Shown here: in pieces, positions 8,902-20,682 of the stretch | How the letters are laid out: every line of letters begins with the position of its first letter | Numbering within the stretch: the first letter of the stretch is position 1 | Assembly: GCA_001604005.1 (NCBI GenBank) | Contig: LVAM01000010.1 | Span: 337,079-401,078, forward strand | Source: Clostridiales bacterium Firm_07 | Lineage (GTDB): Bacteria; Bacillota; Clostridia; Oscillospirales; CAG-272 | Length of the DNA: 64,000 nt | Direction of reading: 5' to 3' | The notes under the pieces: model-generated | Seen by the model: only the letters and a program-made list of their open reading frames with translations | Databases searched by the model: none | What the model was told of the DNA's origin: nothing | Translations under genes and position numbers: made by a program

Positions 8902-9837
8902 ATGAAGATCTTATTTATGGGCACGCCCGATTTTGCGCTCTTTACTCTCAGCGCGCTTGTCGAGGCGGGCGAAAACGTAGTGGGTGTGGTAACGCAGCCC
9001 GATAAGCCGAAAGGCAGAGGATACGCGCTTCTCCCCTCTCCCGTCAAGGTGTACGCGCTGGAAAAGAATATCCCGGTCTTTCAGCCCGCCACATTGAAAA
9101 ATCACGCCTTCGACGATACCCTTGCCACCCTTGCGCCCGACGTCATCGTGGTGGCGGCATACGGCAAAATACTGCCCGGCGAGGTGCTTCGCTACCCGCG
9201 CTACGGCACGATCAACGTACACGGATCGCTCCTGCCCGCCTATCGCGGGGCGGCGCCGATGCAGCGCGCCATTTTGAACGGCGAGAGCGAGACCGGCATC
9301 ACCATTATGCAAATGGACGAAGGTCTGGACACCGGCGATATGCTTCTCTCGGAGCGCGTGGAGATCGGGGAAAACGACAATTTCGAAACGATACACGATA
9401 AGCTCGGCGCGTGCGGCGCAAAGTTGATGCTGACGGCGCTTGACCGCTTACGCGCGGGCACGCTGACGCCTGAAAAGCAAGACGCATCAAAAGCCACTTA
9501 CGCCGCCAAAATAGAAAAGGAAGATTGCCTTATCCCTTTCGGGGACGCCGCGCGAGCGGTGCACGACCGCGTGCGGGCGCTCTCTCCCGTGCCGCTTGCC
9601 TTTACGCACACGCCCGACGGGAAACTTCTCAAAATCGTGGAGAGCCGCGTCAGCCGCGTGCCCGTTCCGGAAAATACCGCGCCGGGAACGGTCGTCGCGC
9701 TTGACGGCGCCGTGACGGTGGCGTGCGGGGACGGGGCGATCGACGTTTTGCGCGTTTTGCCGGAGGGCAAGGGCAAAATGAGCGCGGCGGATTATATACG
9801 CGGCAGACGCCTTTCGATCGGCGACAGGCTCTCCTGA
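8902..9837 (+). CDS. fmt: Methionyl-tRNA formyltransferase
   Basis: A 311-residue enzyme that formylates initiator Met-tRNA using 10-formyl-tetrahydrofolate. The N-terminus MKILFMGTPDFAL is diagnostic, and the catalytic region shows INVHGSLLPAYRGAAP and the Asp-containing MDEGLDTGDML. The C-terminal OB-fold-like domain is present. It sits 3 bases after def. Confidence 0.97.
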   Translation: MKILFMGTPDFALFTLSALVEAGENVVGVVTQPDKPKGRGYALLPSPVKVYALEKNIPVFQPATLKNHAFDDTLATLAPDVIVVAAYGKILPGEVLRYPRYGTINVHGSLLPAYRGAAPMQRAILNGESETGITIMQMDEGLDTGDMLLSERVEIGENDNFETIHDKLGACGAKLMLTALDRLRAGTLTPEKQDASKATYAAKIEKEDCLIPFGDAARAVHDRVRALSPVPLAFTHTPDGKLLKIVESRVSRVPVPENTAPGTVVALDGAVTVACGDGAIDVLRVLPEGKGKMSAADYIRGRRLSIGDRLS

Positions 9838-9858
9838 CCGCGAAAGAAAGGAAACTGT

Positions 9859-10590
9859 ATGTTGTTCGGACTTTTTTGGGGCGACTGGACGATCCTCATC
9901 GTCCTGCCCGGACTCATTTTTACGCTGATCGCGCAAGCGATGGTGCGCTCGGCTTACGAGGCGGGCGCGCGCGTGTCGATGCCTTGGGGTATGACCGGCG
10001 GCGCGCTTGCCCGGCGAATGCTTGACGCAAACGGTATGGCGGACGTGCGCATCGAACGCGTGCCGGGGACGCTGACCGACCACTACGATCCCCGCGAGCG
10101 CGTACTGCGCCTCTCGGAAAACGTATATACCGGCGCGAACGCCGCGGCGGTGGGCGTGGCGGCGCACGAGGCGGGACACGCGATGCAGGACGCGCGCGGC
10201 TACGTGCCGCTGCGGCTTCGTATGGCAATGGTGCCCGTGACCAATTTCGGCGCGCGCATGGCGATGCCGCTTTTTCTCATCGGACTGATCTTCACGTCGC
10301 TTTTCCGCACCGGCATCCTCTTTTTCGAGTGGCTGATGCTGGCGGGGATCCTCGCCTTTTCTCTCTCGGTACTCTTTCAACTCGTCACGTTGCCCGTGGA
10401 ATTCAACGCAAGCCGCCGCGCGCTCCGCTCTCTTGCCGGCTCCGGCACGATGAGCGAGGAACAACTGCGCGCCGCGCGGCGCGTGCTCTCGGCGGCGGCG
10501 ATGACCTACGTGGCGTCGCTTGCGGTGGGGCTTCTCAGCCTGCTCCGTTTACTGCTCATCTTTTCGAGCGCCTCGTCGAGAAGAAGATGA
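9859..10590 (+). CDS. Membrane neutral zinc metallopeptidase (YugP-like)
   Basis: A 243-residue protein with an N-terminal membrane helix (about 10-28), the zincin motif AAHEAGHAMQDA (His103, Glu104, His107) and two or three further membrane helices. This matches the YugP-type neutral zinc metallopeptidase family (PF04298). Its substrate is unknown. It is often placed between fmt and rsmB in Firmicutes. The stop overlaps the rsmB start (ATGA), indicating coupling. Confidence 0.88.
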   Translation: MLFGLFWGDWTILIVLPGLIFTLIAQAMVRSAYEAGARVSMPWGMTGGALARRMLDANGMADVRIERVPGTLTDHYDPRERVLRLSENVYTGANAAAVGVAAHEAGHAMQDARGYVPLRLRMAMVPVTNFGARMAMPLFLIGLIFTSLFRTGILFFEWLMLAGILAFSLSVLFQLVTLPVEFNASRRALRSLAGSGTMSEEQLRAARRVLSAAAMTYVASLAVGLLSLLRLLLIFSSASSRRR

Positions 10591-11876
10591 AAAAGAACGA
10601 CGCGCGCACGCTCGCGCTGGATCTTTTGCTCCGTTCCGAGGCGGCGGGGCAATACGCCAACATCGCGCTGGACACGGCGCTCTCCCGCGGCCGTTTGGAG
10701 GACGCCGACCGCGCCTTTGCCACAGCGCTGTTTTACGGCGTTCTCGAACGCCGCTTGACGCTGGATCATATCATCGCGCAAAATTCCGCGCTCCCCGCGG
10801 GAAAGATCGAACCGCGCGTGAGAGAAATTCTGCGTCTCGCGCTTTTCCAACTGCTATACCTTGACCGCGTGCCCGGCCACGCCGCCATTTTCGAGGCGGT
10901 GGAAGAAGCGCCGCCGCGCAGCAAGGGCTTTGTCAACGCCCTGCTCCGCTCGTTTTGCCGCAAGGGAAAGAACGTGGAATATCCCGCCAAAGAAACCGAT
11001 ATCGCCGCTTTTCTCTCGGTGCGCTATTCGGTCGACCGCGCACTTGCCGCGGCGCTCCTTTCGGCATACGGCGCCGAAAAAACAAAGGCAATCCTTACCG
11101 CCTTTGAGGATCGGCCGCCCGTGACGGTGCGCGTCAACACGGCGTGTCTCACGCGCGCGGAATTTCTCTCCCGCTACGGCGGCACGCCCACGAAAAACGC
11201 GCCGTTCGGCGTGCGTTTGGCTGAAAAAACGCCGCTTTTCTCTCTGCTTGACGCGGGCGTTTGCTTTGTCGAGGACGAGGCGTCGCAGATCGCGGTAGAA
11301 GTTCTTGACGCCCGCGCCGGAACGCGCGTGCGCGATCTTTGCGCCGCGCCGGGCTCCAAGACCTTCGGCATCGCGCTCTCGGGCGCGACGGTCGTCGCTT
11401 CCGATCTGCACGAAAACAAACTTTCGCTCATTCGCCGCGGCGCCGAAACGCTGGGGCTTTCGGGCATCACCGTCACCGCGGCGGACGCGCGCGAGGCGCG
11501 CGGCGAAACCTTTGACCGCGTGCTTGCCGACGTTCCCTGTTCGGGATACGGCGTGATCGGCAAAAAGCCCGACATTCGTTACAAATCCCCCGCGGGGCGC
11601 GAAGGACTGCTCCGCACGCAAGCCGAAATCCTCTCGGCGGCGGCGGACATTACGAAACCGGGCGGCGTTCTCGTGTATTCCACCTGTACCCTCCTGCCCG
11701 ACGAAAACGAGGGGCAGATCGCCGCCTTTCTCACGCGCCGCCCCGATTTTGCGCTCGCCCCTTTCCGCGTGGGCGACATCGCGGCAAACGGCACGTATAC
11801 GTTTTTTCCCGACACCGACAAAACCGACGGATTTTTCGTGGCAAAACTGATGAAAAAAGGAACGCAAAATGGATAA
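10587..11876 (+). CDS. rsmB: 16S rRNA (cytosine-967 C5) methyltransferase
   Basis: A 429-residue protein with an N-terminal NusB-like RNA-binding domain and a Rossmann methyltransferase domain. The SAM site (DLCAAPGSKTF) and both cysteines of RNA m5C methyltransferases are present: DVPCSGYGV and the nucleophile in YSTCTLLPDENEGQI. The start at 10587 overlaps the preceding stop (ATGA) and fits the family N-terminus (KKNDARTLALDLL). RlmN follows with an 8-base overlap. Confidence 0.94.
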   Translation: MKKNDARTLALDLLLRSEAAGQYANIALDTALSRGRLEDADRAFATALFYGVLERRLTLDHIIAQNSALPAGKIEPRVREILRLALFQLLYLDRVPGHAAIFEAVEEAPPRSKGFVNALLRSFCRKGKNVEYPAKETDIAAFLSVRYSVDRALAAALLSAYGAEKTKAILTAFEDRPPVTVRVNTACLTRAEFLSRYGGTPTKNAPFGVRLAEKTPLFSLLDAGVCFVEDEASQIAVEVLDARAGTRVRDLCAAPGSKTFGIALSGATVVASDLHENKLSLIRRGAETLGLSGITVTAADAREARGETFDRVLADVPCSGYGVIGKKPDIRYKSPAGREGLLRTQAEILSAAADITKPGGVLVYSTCTLLPDENEGQIAAFLTRRPDFALAPFRVGDIAANGTYTFFPDTDKTDGFFVAKLMKKGTQNG

Positions 11877-12933
11877 CAGACCCGATCTGCTCTCGCTTTT
11901 TCCCGAAGAACTTGAAGCCCTGCTCACCGCGCTCGGCGAGCCGCGCTACCGCGCAGGGCAGATCTTTCCCCAACTGCACCGCGGGCTTTCTCCCGACGAA
12001 ATGACCAACATCGGCGCGGCGACGCGTGAAAAACTTGCCGCCGCCACGACCTATTTTCTCCCGCGCGTGGCGCGAAAACTGGTCTCCGCGATGGACGGCA
12101 CCGTGAAATATCTCTTTGAACTTGCCGACGGCAATTGCGTGGAGAGCGTGCTGATGCGCTACGAACACGGTGTCACCATCTGCGTCTCCTCCGAGGTCGG
12201 GTGCCCGATGGGTTGCAAATTCTGCGCCTCCACCATCGGGGGAAAAGTGCGCAATCTGACGGCGGGCGAGATCCTGGGGCAGATCATCGCCGCCGAGCGC
12301 GACACGGGCGAAAAGATCGGGGGCGTGGTGATGATGGGCATCGGAGAGCCGCTGGACAACTACGAAAACACCGTGCGCTTTCTCCGACTCGTCAATGAAA
12401 AAAGCGGCGTCAATATCGGATACCGCCACATTTCCCTCTCCACCTGCGGCATCGTCCCCCGCATCGACGATCTTGCCGCCCTTTCGTTGCCCATCACGCT
12501 CTCGATCTCCCTGCACGCCTCGGACAACGAAACGCGAAATTCCATTATGCCCGTCAACCGCCGCTATCCCATCGAGGAACTGATGGCGGCGTGCCGCCGC
12601 TATTTCGCGGCGACGGGGCGGCGCATTTCCTTTGAATATACCCTGATCGCCGGCAAAAACGACAGCGAAGAGGCGGCGCGGGCGCTCTCCCTGCTCCTCA
12701 ATCGCAACTTACGCACGCGCACCGAAACGATGCCGATACACGTCAATCTGATCCCCGTCAACGAAGTGGAAAACACGGGCTTTCGGCGCGCCGGCACACG
12801 CGCCGTGGCGGCTTTTGCCGCCGTTCTGGAAAAAAACGGCATTCGCGCCACCGTGCGCCGGAAACTCGGCGCGGATATCAACGCCTCGTGCGGGCAACTG
12901 CGCCGCGACAGCATAGCAAAGCGGGGAACATAA
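11869..12933 (+). CDS. rlmN: 23S rRNA (adenine-2503 C2) / tRNA methyltransferase
   Basis: A 354-residue radical-SAM enzyme methylating A2503 of 23S rRNA. The CxxxCxxC cluster site is in GCPMGCKFCAST; the GEPLDNYENTVRF and C-terminal ASCGQL elements are also present, the latter with the cysteine that resolves the reaction intermediate. ATG 11869 lies inside the end of rsmB with AAAAGGA upstream. In many Firmicutes prpC-prkC follows; here a tiny membrane protein and rsgA follow instead. Confidence 0.96.
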   Translation: MDNRPDLLSLFPEELEALLTALGEPRYRAGQIFPQLHRGLSPDEMTNIGAATREKLAAATTYFLPRVARKLVSAMDGTVKYLFELADGNCVESVLMRYEHGVTICVSSEVGCPMGCKFCASTIGGKVRNLTAGEILGQIIAAERDTGEKIGGVVMMGIGEPLDNYENTVRFLRLVNEKSGVNIGYRHISLSTCGIVPRIDDLAALSLPITLSISLHASDNETRNSIMPVNRRYPIEELMAACRRYFAATGRRISFEYTLIAGKNDSEEAARALSLLLNRNLRTRTETMPIHVNLIPVNEVENTGFRRAGTRAVAAFAAVLEKNGIRATVRRKLGADINASCGQLRRDSIAKRGT

Positions 12934-12997
12934 AAACGGCGAAACGGGGGCAAAATAAAGGCGTCTTTCCTTTGGAAAACGAAAGGAGTGAGCCTTT

Positions 12998-13165
12998 TTG
13001 AAAACCAAACCAAGCACCCGCAAACAAGAGGACGGCGTTCGGCGCGGCACCTTGCGTCGTTTGCTTGTCGCCGACCTTGTCGCCTTTCTCGTCTTTTTCA
13101 CCGCGCTCCTTGCGGTACTGCACTTTTTGGGACTATTGGACACGATCTTCAACTATATTTTTTGA
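12998..13165 (+). CDS. Small single-span membrane protein, 55 residues, TTG start
   Basis: A short reading frame (MKTKPSTRKQEDGVRR then LRRLLVADLVAFLVFF and on to NYIF-stop) begins at TTG 12998 with AAAGGAG nine bases upstream. It has a basic N-terminus (about 1-22) followed by one long hydrophobic helix (about 22-45), so it should insert with the N-terminus inside. It occupies the position of prpC-prkC between rlmN and rsgA and ends 18 bases before rsgA. The Shine-Dalgarno can pair with TCCTTT (12968-12973) in a small hairpin. No family recognised. Confidence 0.6.
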   Translation: MKTKPSTRKQEDGVRRGTLRRLLVADLVAFLVFFTALLAVLHFLGLLDTIFNYIF

Positions 13166-13183
13166 GCCGAAACGAGAAACAAG

Positions 13184-14122
13184 ATGGAAACGAAACAAAC
13201 GGGAAAACTGATGCGCGGCGTGGGCGGGCTTTACGAAGTACTGCTCACGGGCTCTTCTTGCCGCGTACCCGCGCGAGCGCGGGGAGAACTGCGGCACGCG
13301 GGGCTCTCGCCGCTTGTCGGCGACGAAGTGGAAGTTTTGCTGACCGAGAAAGGGGACAAAACAGAAACCTTTGCCGCGATCGAGCGCGTTCTGCCCCGTA
13401 AAAACGCGCTCATTCGCCCGCCTTTCGCCAATCTTGACGTTCTCTTTCTCGCCGTTGCCGCCTCGCACCCGACGCCCGATCTTTCCACCTTGGACAAACT
13501 GCTCTCCATCGCGGAGCACGAGAAGATCGAGCCGGTGCTGATCATCGGAAAAAAAGATCTGGACGAAGAAGCCGCAGAGCGCCTTGCCGCCCTTTACCGC
13601 GCGGCGGGATTTACGGTTTTCGTACTCTCGGCAAAAGGCGGCGAAGGGCTTTCCCCCTTGCAGGCGTACATAGGAGAAAATCTGATCGGCAAAACCGCGG
13701 CGTTTGCCGGCGCGTCGGGCGTGGGAAAATCCACGCTGATGAACGCGCTTTTCCCCGATCTTCTGCTTGAAACCGGCGAGATCAGCCGCAAGATCGAGCG
13801 CGGAAAACACACCACGCGCCGCGTGGAACTCTATCCCGTTCCGGGTCTTACGGACGCCTTTATCGCGGACACGCCCGGCTTTTCAATGCTGGATTTCGTG
13901 CGCTTTGATTTTTTCCCGCTCTCCGATCTCTTCGACACGATGCGGGAATTCCACCCCTTTGCCGGTGCGTGCCGCTACACCAAATGCACGCACACGAAAG
14001 AGGAAGGGTGCGCCGTGCTTGAAGCCGTGCGGCAAGGCAAGATCGCGCCCTCGCGCCACCAAAGTTATCTCCTGATGTACGCGGCGCTGAAAGATAAACA
14101 CGAATGGAGCCGAAAAAAATGA
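13184..14122 (+). CDS. rsgA: Ribosome small-subunit GTPase A
   Basis: A 312-residue circularly permuted GTPase that assists late 30S maturation. Order seen: OB-fold N-terminus, G4-like GKKD, then G1 GASGVGKST (about residue 175), G3 DTPGF, and the C-terminal zinc site CRYTKCTHTKEEGC. The permuted motif order is diagnostic. Its stop overlaps the thiN start (ATGA). Confidence 0.95.
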   Translation: METKQTGKLMRGVGGLYEVLLTGSSCRVPARARGELRHAGLSPLVGDEVEVLLTEKGDKTETFAAIERVLPRKNALIRPPFANLDVLFLAVAASHPTPDLSTLDKLLSIAEHEKIEPVLIIGKKDLDEEAAERLAALYRAAGFTVFVLSAKGGEGLSPLQAYIGENLIGKTAAFAGASGVGKSTLMNALFPDLLLETGEISRKIERGKHTTRRVELYPVPGLTDAFIADTPGFSMLDFVRFDFFPLSDLFDTMREFHPFAGACRYTKCTHTKEEGCAVLEAVRQGKIAPSRHQSYLLMYAALKDKHEWSRKK

Positions 14123-14739
14123 AAGCCTACATCTATATTGGCGGGGCGATCGAACCCGCCCGCATTACCGAACACCCCAAAGGCGACGATCTTGTGATCG
14201 CGGCGGACGCGGGATATGAAAACGCCCGCGCACTCGGCGAGCGTCCCGCTTTGCTTTTGGGGGATTTTGACTCTTACAAAGGCGAAATGCCCGACGGCGC
14301 GGAGATTTTGCGCGTGCCCGCCGAAAAGGATATGACCGACACGCAGTTGGCTGTCTCGGAAGCCCTCTCGCGCGGCGCGCGGGAGATCGTCCTTGTCGGC
14401 GGGCTCTCCGGCAGGCTTGACCACACGCTCTCCAATCTTGCCGTGCTCCGTCACCTTGCCGCCCTCGGCGTTCGCGCCGTCATCAACGACGGGTATAACC
14501 GCGTGCGCTACCTTGAAAACGACAGCACGCTTCTGCCGCGCAGCGCGTTTCGCTTTGTCGGCGTGCTTGCCGCCGACGAGGTCGTGCGCGGCGTTTCGTT
14601 TGAGGGTGTCAAATATCCGATGAAAAATCAAAAACTCTACCGCGCGCACCAATTTGCCGTCAGCAACGAAATTACCGGCAACTGCGCTCTCCTCTCGGTG
14701 CGCCGCGGCGGCGTATTCGTGGTGGAAGCGGCAGGCTGA
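14119..14739 (+). CDS. thiN: Thiamine diphosphokinase
   Basis: A 206-residue enzyme transferring pyrophosphate from ATP to thiamine. Family motifs seen: AADAGYENA, LLGDFDS, the substrate-pocket KDMTDTQLA and GGLSGRLDHTLSN. Start 14119 overlaps the rsgA stop; an in-frame ATG at 14104 would add five residues and cannot be excluded. Rpe, commonly between rsgA and thiN, is missing. No TPP riboswitch precedes it; expression presumably follows the operon. Confidence 0.92.
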   Translation: MKAYIYIGGAIEPARITEHPKGDDLVIAADAGYENARALGERPALLLGDFDSYKGEMPDGAEILRVPAEKDMTDTQLAVSEALSRGAREIVLVGGLSGRLDHTLSNLAVLRHLAALGVRAVINDGYNRVRYLENDSTLLPRSAFRFVGVLAADEVVRGVSFEGVKYPMKNQKLYRAHQFAVSNEITGNCALLSVRRGGVFVVEAAG

Positions 14740-14754
14740 CCGCGGACACGTTCA

Positions 14755-14803
14755 GTGAAAAGCGCCTTTCTCCCGCACGGGAGAAAGGCGCTTTTCACTT
14801 TTT
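14755..14803 (+). terminator. Very long perfect terminator hairpin after thiN
   Basis: A 21-bp perfect inverted repeat (14755-14775 with 14778-14798) followed by TTTTT. It ends the roughly 10-kb run beginning at remA. Confidence 0.93.
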
Positions 14804-14979
14804 GCGCGGCACGCGGAAAATGCGGCGGAGAAGCGGGGAAAGATATGCGGGTGAGCGCACCAAAACAACTTTCATACAATATTCTCCTTTGTCAAGCGGG
14901 CGCGCGGGCGCCCTTCTCTTACAGGATATGCACCGCGACCGCCGCGCGCTCATACGCTATACCGAGGTAGGTGACGAAT

Positions 14980-16809
14980 ATGTGTTCGATCAACGGATGT
15001 ATTTGTTTTGAGGACCCCGCGCGGGTTTGTGCCGATGAAGTGCGGCGCGCCGGGCGCGCGCTCGCGCGGCGCGGTCCCGACGGCGCGGGAGAGTTTTTTG
15101 CGCCGGGCGTGGGTTTTTATCACAATCGCCTTGCCGTGATGGACCCCGACGGCGGCGCGCAACCGATGCAAATTTCCTTTGAAGGGAAAAACTATACCAT
15201 TATTTATAACGGCGAGATCTACAACGCGCCGGAACTGCGCGCGGAGCTTGCCGCGCGCGGCGCGCGCTTTCGCACGCACTGCGACACCGAGGCGGTGCTG
15301 TGGAGTTATATCCTCTACGGCGAAGAATGTCCCGCGCGCCTGAACGGCATTTTCGCCTTTGCCGTGTATGACGAGGCGCGGGAGCAGGTCTTTCTCGCGC
15401 GGGATCGCTTCGGCGTCAAGCCCTTTTTCTACGCGATGGAAAACGGTTGCTTCTATTTCGCTTCGGAGGTCAAGGGGTTGCTCGCGCACGGCGCCATTGT
15501 ACCGGAAGTGGATATGAAAGGACTTTGGCAGCTCTTTTATCTCACCCCCGTCACGCTTCCGGGCAGCGGCGTTTTCCGCCAAATAAAAGAGGTGCTCCCC
15601 GCCCACGCGGGCGTCGTTGCCAAAGAGGGATTGCGCCTTTTCCCGTATTGGCAACTGCGCGCCGCGGAATGCCGCGACGACGCGCGCACGGCGGCGGCGC
15701 GGGTGTTTGAACTCTTTTCCGACGCGGTACGGCGGCAACTGGCAAGCGACGTGCCGCTGGCGGTGCTCCTTTCCGGCGGGCTGGATTCCTCCGCCATCAC
15801 CGCTCTTGCCGCCCGGTATCTTGCCGAGCACGGTGAAACGCTTTCCACTTATTCTTTTGAATATGAAGGAAACCGCGAAAACTTTAAGGCGTCTCTTTTC
15901 CAACCGCAAGGCGACGACGCTTATGCCGCGGGACTTGCCGCAGAACTTGGCACGGCGCATACGGTGCTTTGCGCCAAAAGTGAAGACGTCGCCGACGCGC
16001 TCACCCCCGCCGTGCTGGCAAGAGATCTGCCGGGGCAGGCGGATATCGACTCCTCGCTCCTTTATTTTTGCTCACAGATCAAAAAGCGGCACACCGTGCT
16101 CCTTTCCGGCGAGTGTTCCGACGAGATCTTCGGCGGCTACCCTTGGTTCTACCGACCCGAAATGCTCTGCCGCGATTTCTTTCCCTGGATCCACGATCCC
16201 GCGGCGCGCATCTCGCTTTTCGACGACCGCGTGGTACGCGCCGCCGACGGAATGCAATACCTGCGCGAAGTTTGCCGCGAAAACACGGCGGAATGTCCCG
16301 TGCTGGACGGCGAGAGCGAAAGCGAGCGCACCGCGCGGGTGGCGACCTTCCTTTCCACCAAATATTTTATGACCAATCTGCTTTCGCGCAAGGACCGTAT
16401 GAGTATGTATTCCGCCGTTGAGGTGCGCGTGCCGTTTGCCGACCACCGCATTCTCGAATACGTTTTCAACGTGCCGTGGTCGATCAAGTTTGCGGGCGGC
16501 GTGGAAAAAGCCCTGCTTCGGGACGCGATGGAAGGCTATCTGCCCCATCGCATTTTGCACCGCAAGAAAAGCCCCTATCCCAAAACGCACGACCCGCGCT
16601 ATGAGGCGCTGATGCGGGCGCGGGTGGAAGAAAAGCTCCGAAAACGCGGCGGTTTCCTTGCCGAAACGTTGGATAAGAAACGCTATCTCGCGCTCCTTGA
16701 CGGAGAAAACCGTACTTGGCAGGGACAACTGATGGCGCGTCCGCAACTGCTGGCGTGGCTCTGCCAACTGGACGACTGGTTTGCCGCCTACCGCGTGCGC
16801 CTTGTATAA
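14980..16809 (+). CDS. asnB: Asparagine synthase, glutamine-hydrolysing (first copy)
   Basis: A 609-residue enzyme making asparagine from aspartate, ATP and glutamine. ATG 14980 is chosen because it exposes the catalytic Cys2 (MCSINGC) and has a GAGGTAGG site upstream; the GTG at 14971 would bury the cysteine. The class II amidotransferase domain (RRGPDGAG, YNGEIYN) is followed by the synthetase P-loop LLSGGLDSS and DRMSMYSAVEVRVPF. A second, more distant asnB lies in the glutamine island at 42.1-43.7 kb. The gene stands alone between a terminator and a riboswitch; no clear promoter was found. Confidence 0.95.
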   Translation: MCSINGCICFEDPARVCADEVRRAGRALARRGPDGAGEFFAPGVGFYHNRLAVMDPDGGAQPMQISFEGKNYTIIYNGEIYNAPELRAELAARGARFRTHCDTEAVLWSYILYGEECPARLNGIFAFAVYDEAREQVFLARDRFGVKPFFYAMENGCFYFASEVKGLLAHGAIVPEVDMKGLWQLFYLTPVTLPGSGVFRQIKEVLPAHAGVVAKEGLRLFPYWQLRAAECRDDARTAAARVFELFSDAVRRQLASDVPLAVLLSGGLDSSAITALAARYLAEHGETLSTYSFEYEGNRENFKASLFQPQGDDAYAAGLAAELGTAHTVLCAKSEDVADALTPAVLARDLPGQADIDSSLLYFCSQIKKRHTVLLSGECSDEIFGGYPWFYRPEMLCRDFFPWIHDPAARISLFDDRVVRAADGMQYLREVCRENTAECPVLDGESESERTARVATFLSTKYFMTNLLSRKDRMSMYSAVEVRVPFADHRILEYVFNVPWSIKFAGGVEKALLRDAMEGYLPHRILHRKKSPYPKTHDPRYEALMRARVEEKLRKRGGFLAETLDKKRYLALLDGENRTWQGQLMARPQLLAWLCQLDDWFAAYRVRLV

Positions 16810-16816
16810 ATGCCCC

Positions 16817-16845
16817 TTGACAAATAAGACAAAGTGTGCTATGCT
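16817..16845 (+). promoter_or_regulatory. Sigma-A promoter of the cation ATPase
   Basis: TTGACA (16817-16822) and TATGCT (16840-16845) with a 17-base spacer, directly before the riboswitch. Confidence 0.85.
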
Positions 16846-16852
16846 GAACTTG

Positions 16853-16980
16853 CATCCGTGAGGGAGTAGTTACGCCGACACCGGCGGGGCAAAGTCAACA
16901 ACACCGGTCGAAAGACTTGGCTTGCCCACTATAACAAGACTCACGCAGAAAAAGATGTCTTTTTCTGCGTGAGTCTTTTT
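16853..16980 (+). ncRNA. yybP-ykoY (manganese) riboswitch with terminator
   Basis: The leader shows the GGGAGTAG element of the yybP-ykoY class (16862-16869), a paired aptamer and its closing GCCCACTA segment. It is followed by a 20-bp terminator hairpin (16936-16955 with 16958-16977) and a T run. CGTGAG at 16857-16862 is complementary to CTCACG at 16940-16945 inside the terminator's 5' arm, so the first aptamer helix and the terminator exclude each other. Known members sense Mn2+ and turn on P-type ATPases or exporters, which is the downstream gene here. The switch should therefore be ON at high Mn2+. Confidence 0.85.
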
Positions 16981-16997
16981 CTATGGAGGAAGTAAAA

Positions 16998-19670
<2,673 letters not shown>

Positions 19671-19674
19671 AAGG

Positions 19675-19706
19675 AAAAAGGTTGCCCCGTGCGGGGCAAC
19701 CTTTTT
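19675..19706. terminator. Bidirectional terminator after the ATPase
   Basis: GTTGCCCCG / CGGGGCAAC (19681-19689 / 19692-19700) flanked by A and T runs; it serves the ATPase and the convergent small gene. Confidence 0.9.
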
Positions 19707-19905
19707 AGATTTGCTTGTGTACGCTCTTATACTCGTCGTAATAGCGGTAATAAGGACAGGAGCCGGTGCGACGTCCCATAAACTCCGCGGCGTCGTCTTC
19801 GTCCAGTTTTGCCGTGCAATAGTTCTGGTCAGTCAGGTCGTCGTAATCGTAAAACTCACAACTCTCGCAGTTGGAATAGATCTGCTTTCCGTTTTGATAA
19901 GCCAT
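19705..19905 (-). CDS. Small cysteine-containing protein, DUF6472-like
   Basis: A 66-residue protein with four cysteines (CESC near 13-16, C30, C50) and the ending CPYYRYYDEYKSVHKQI. This resembles a small clostridial family I recall as DUF6472; that identification is from memory. The cysteine spacing suggests metal binding. AGGAGGGCG lies upstream of ATG 19905. It is monocistronic, converging on the cation ATPase. No function can be assigned. Confidence 0.65.
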   Translation of the reverse strand: MAYQNGKQIYSNCESCEFYDYDDLTDQNYCTAKLDEDDAAEFMGRRTGSCPYYRYYDEYKSVHKQI

Positions 19906-19972
19906 ACAGCGCCCTCCTTCGTATATTTTTTAAGGTCTCCCCTTTACAGTATATCATATTGACGCGAAAAAA

Positions 19973-20611
19973 TCAACCAAGCCCAAAGCAAAGCGGGAAA
20001 AAGCCGAGCGCAAAGTGCGTCAGCGCCACGCCCCACACACAGCGTTCTTTTTGAAAAAGGAGCCCCGTGAGAAACGAAAGACCTGCCGAAAGCACCATCA
20101 TTTTCGCGCCGTATACCACGTGAAACGCGCCGAAAAAGAGCGCCGACAGCAAATTGGCGACACGGGGGTGTCGGCGATCGAGAACCAGTTCAAAACTATA
20201 CAGCATCACGCTTTTGGCAAGGATCTCCTGAAACGGCGCCACCACAAAATAGGTGAGGCGCGACACGTCGCCCGCAAGATGCCACGAAAACGAAAATCCG
20301 CCGCGGAAAGTTCCCAAAAGCGCAAAAAGCGCCACGAAGGCAAGTCCGACTCCGCCGCCCAACGAAAGCGAGCGAAACAGCACCGCGCGCGGGACCACGA
20401 TCCCCATTTCGGAAAAGCGCATCGGCGTGGTGAGCGCAAGCGACACGAAAAGACACAAAGCGAGAAACTCGATCAACCGCGTGTAATAATACGCGGGAAA
20501 ATCAAAACGCTGTGAGAAAACCTGCCATAAAAACAAGTATAGCGCCAGCGTAACGAGCAAAAATGACAGCGCGCGCACCGCGCTTCTTTCCCCGTTTTGC
20601 AATTTTCTCAC
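19973..20611 (-). CDS. CPBP-family intramembrane protein with degenerate first motif
   Basis: A 212-residue multi-span protein. The C-terminal half shows the CPBP/CAAX-protease arrangement: a motif-1 region reading [12 protein letters not shown], motif 2 FGAFHVVYG with its histidine, and a motif-3-like [10 protein letters not shown]. Motif 1 lacks the canonical EExxxR pair (one Glu remains, no Arg), so proteolytic activity is doubtful. The start is uncertain: GTG 20611 or TTG 20602, the latter with GGTGAG six bases upstream. Longer frames run into the tRNA/palindrome region and are not believable. Confidence 0.6.
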   Translation of the reverse strand: MRKLQNGERSAVRALSFLLVTLALYLFLWQVFSQRFDFPAYYYTRLIEFLALCLFVSLALTTPMRFSEMGIVVPRAVLFRSLSLGGGVGLAFVALFALLGTFRGGFSFSWHLAGDVSRLTYFVVAPFQEILAKSVMLYSFELVLDRRHPRVANLLSALFFGAFHVVYGAKMMVLSAGLSFLTGLLFQKERCVWGVALTHFALGFFPLCFGLG

Positions 20612-20682
20612 CCCGCTTTTCGCAAACAAGTATGAGCGCCCCCGCGCGCGTTTATACCCGCATAGTGAGATTATTGTAAAGT

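Noticed and set aside
12955-12990. AAAGGCGTCTTT upstream of the small membrane protein, resembling the nitrogen-leader block
   Set aside because: Only the short core matches, without the GGCAAY part or hairpin partner; it is probably coincidence, though listed for anyone building a covariance model.
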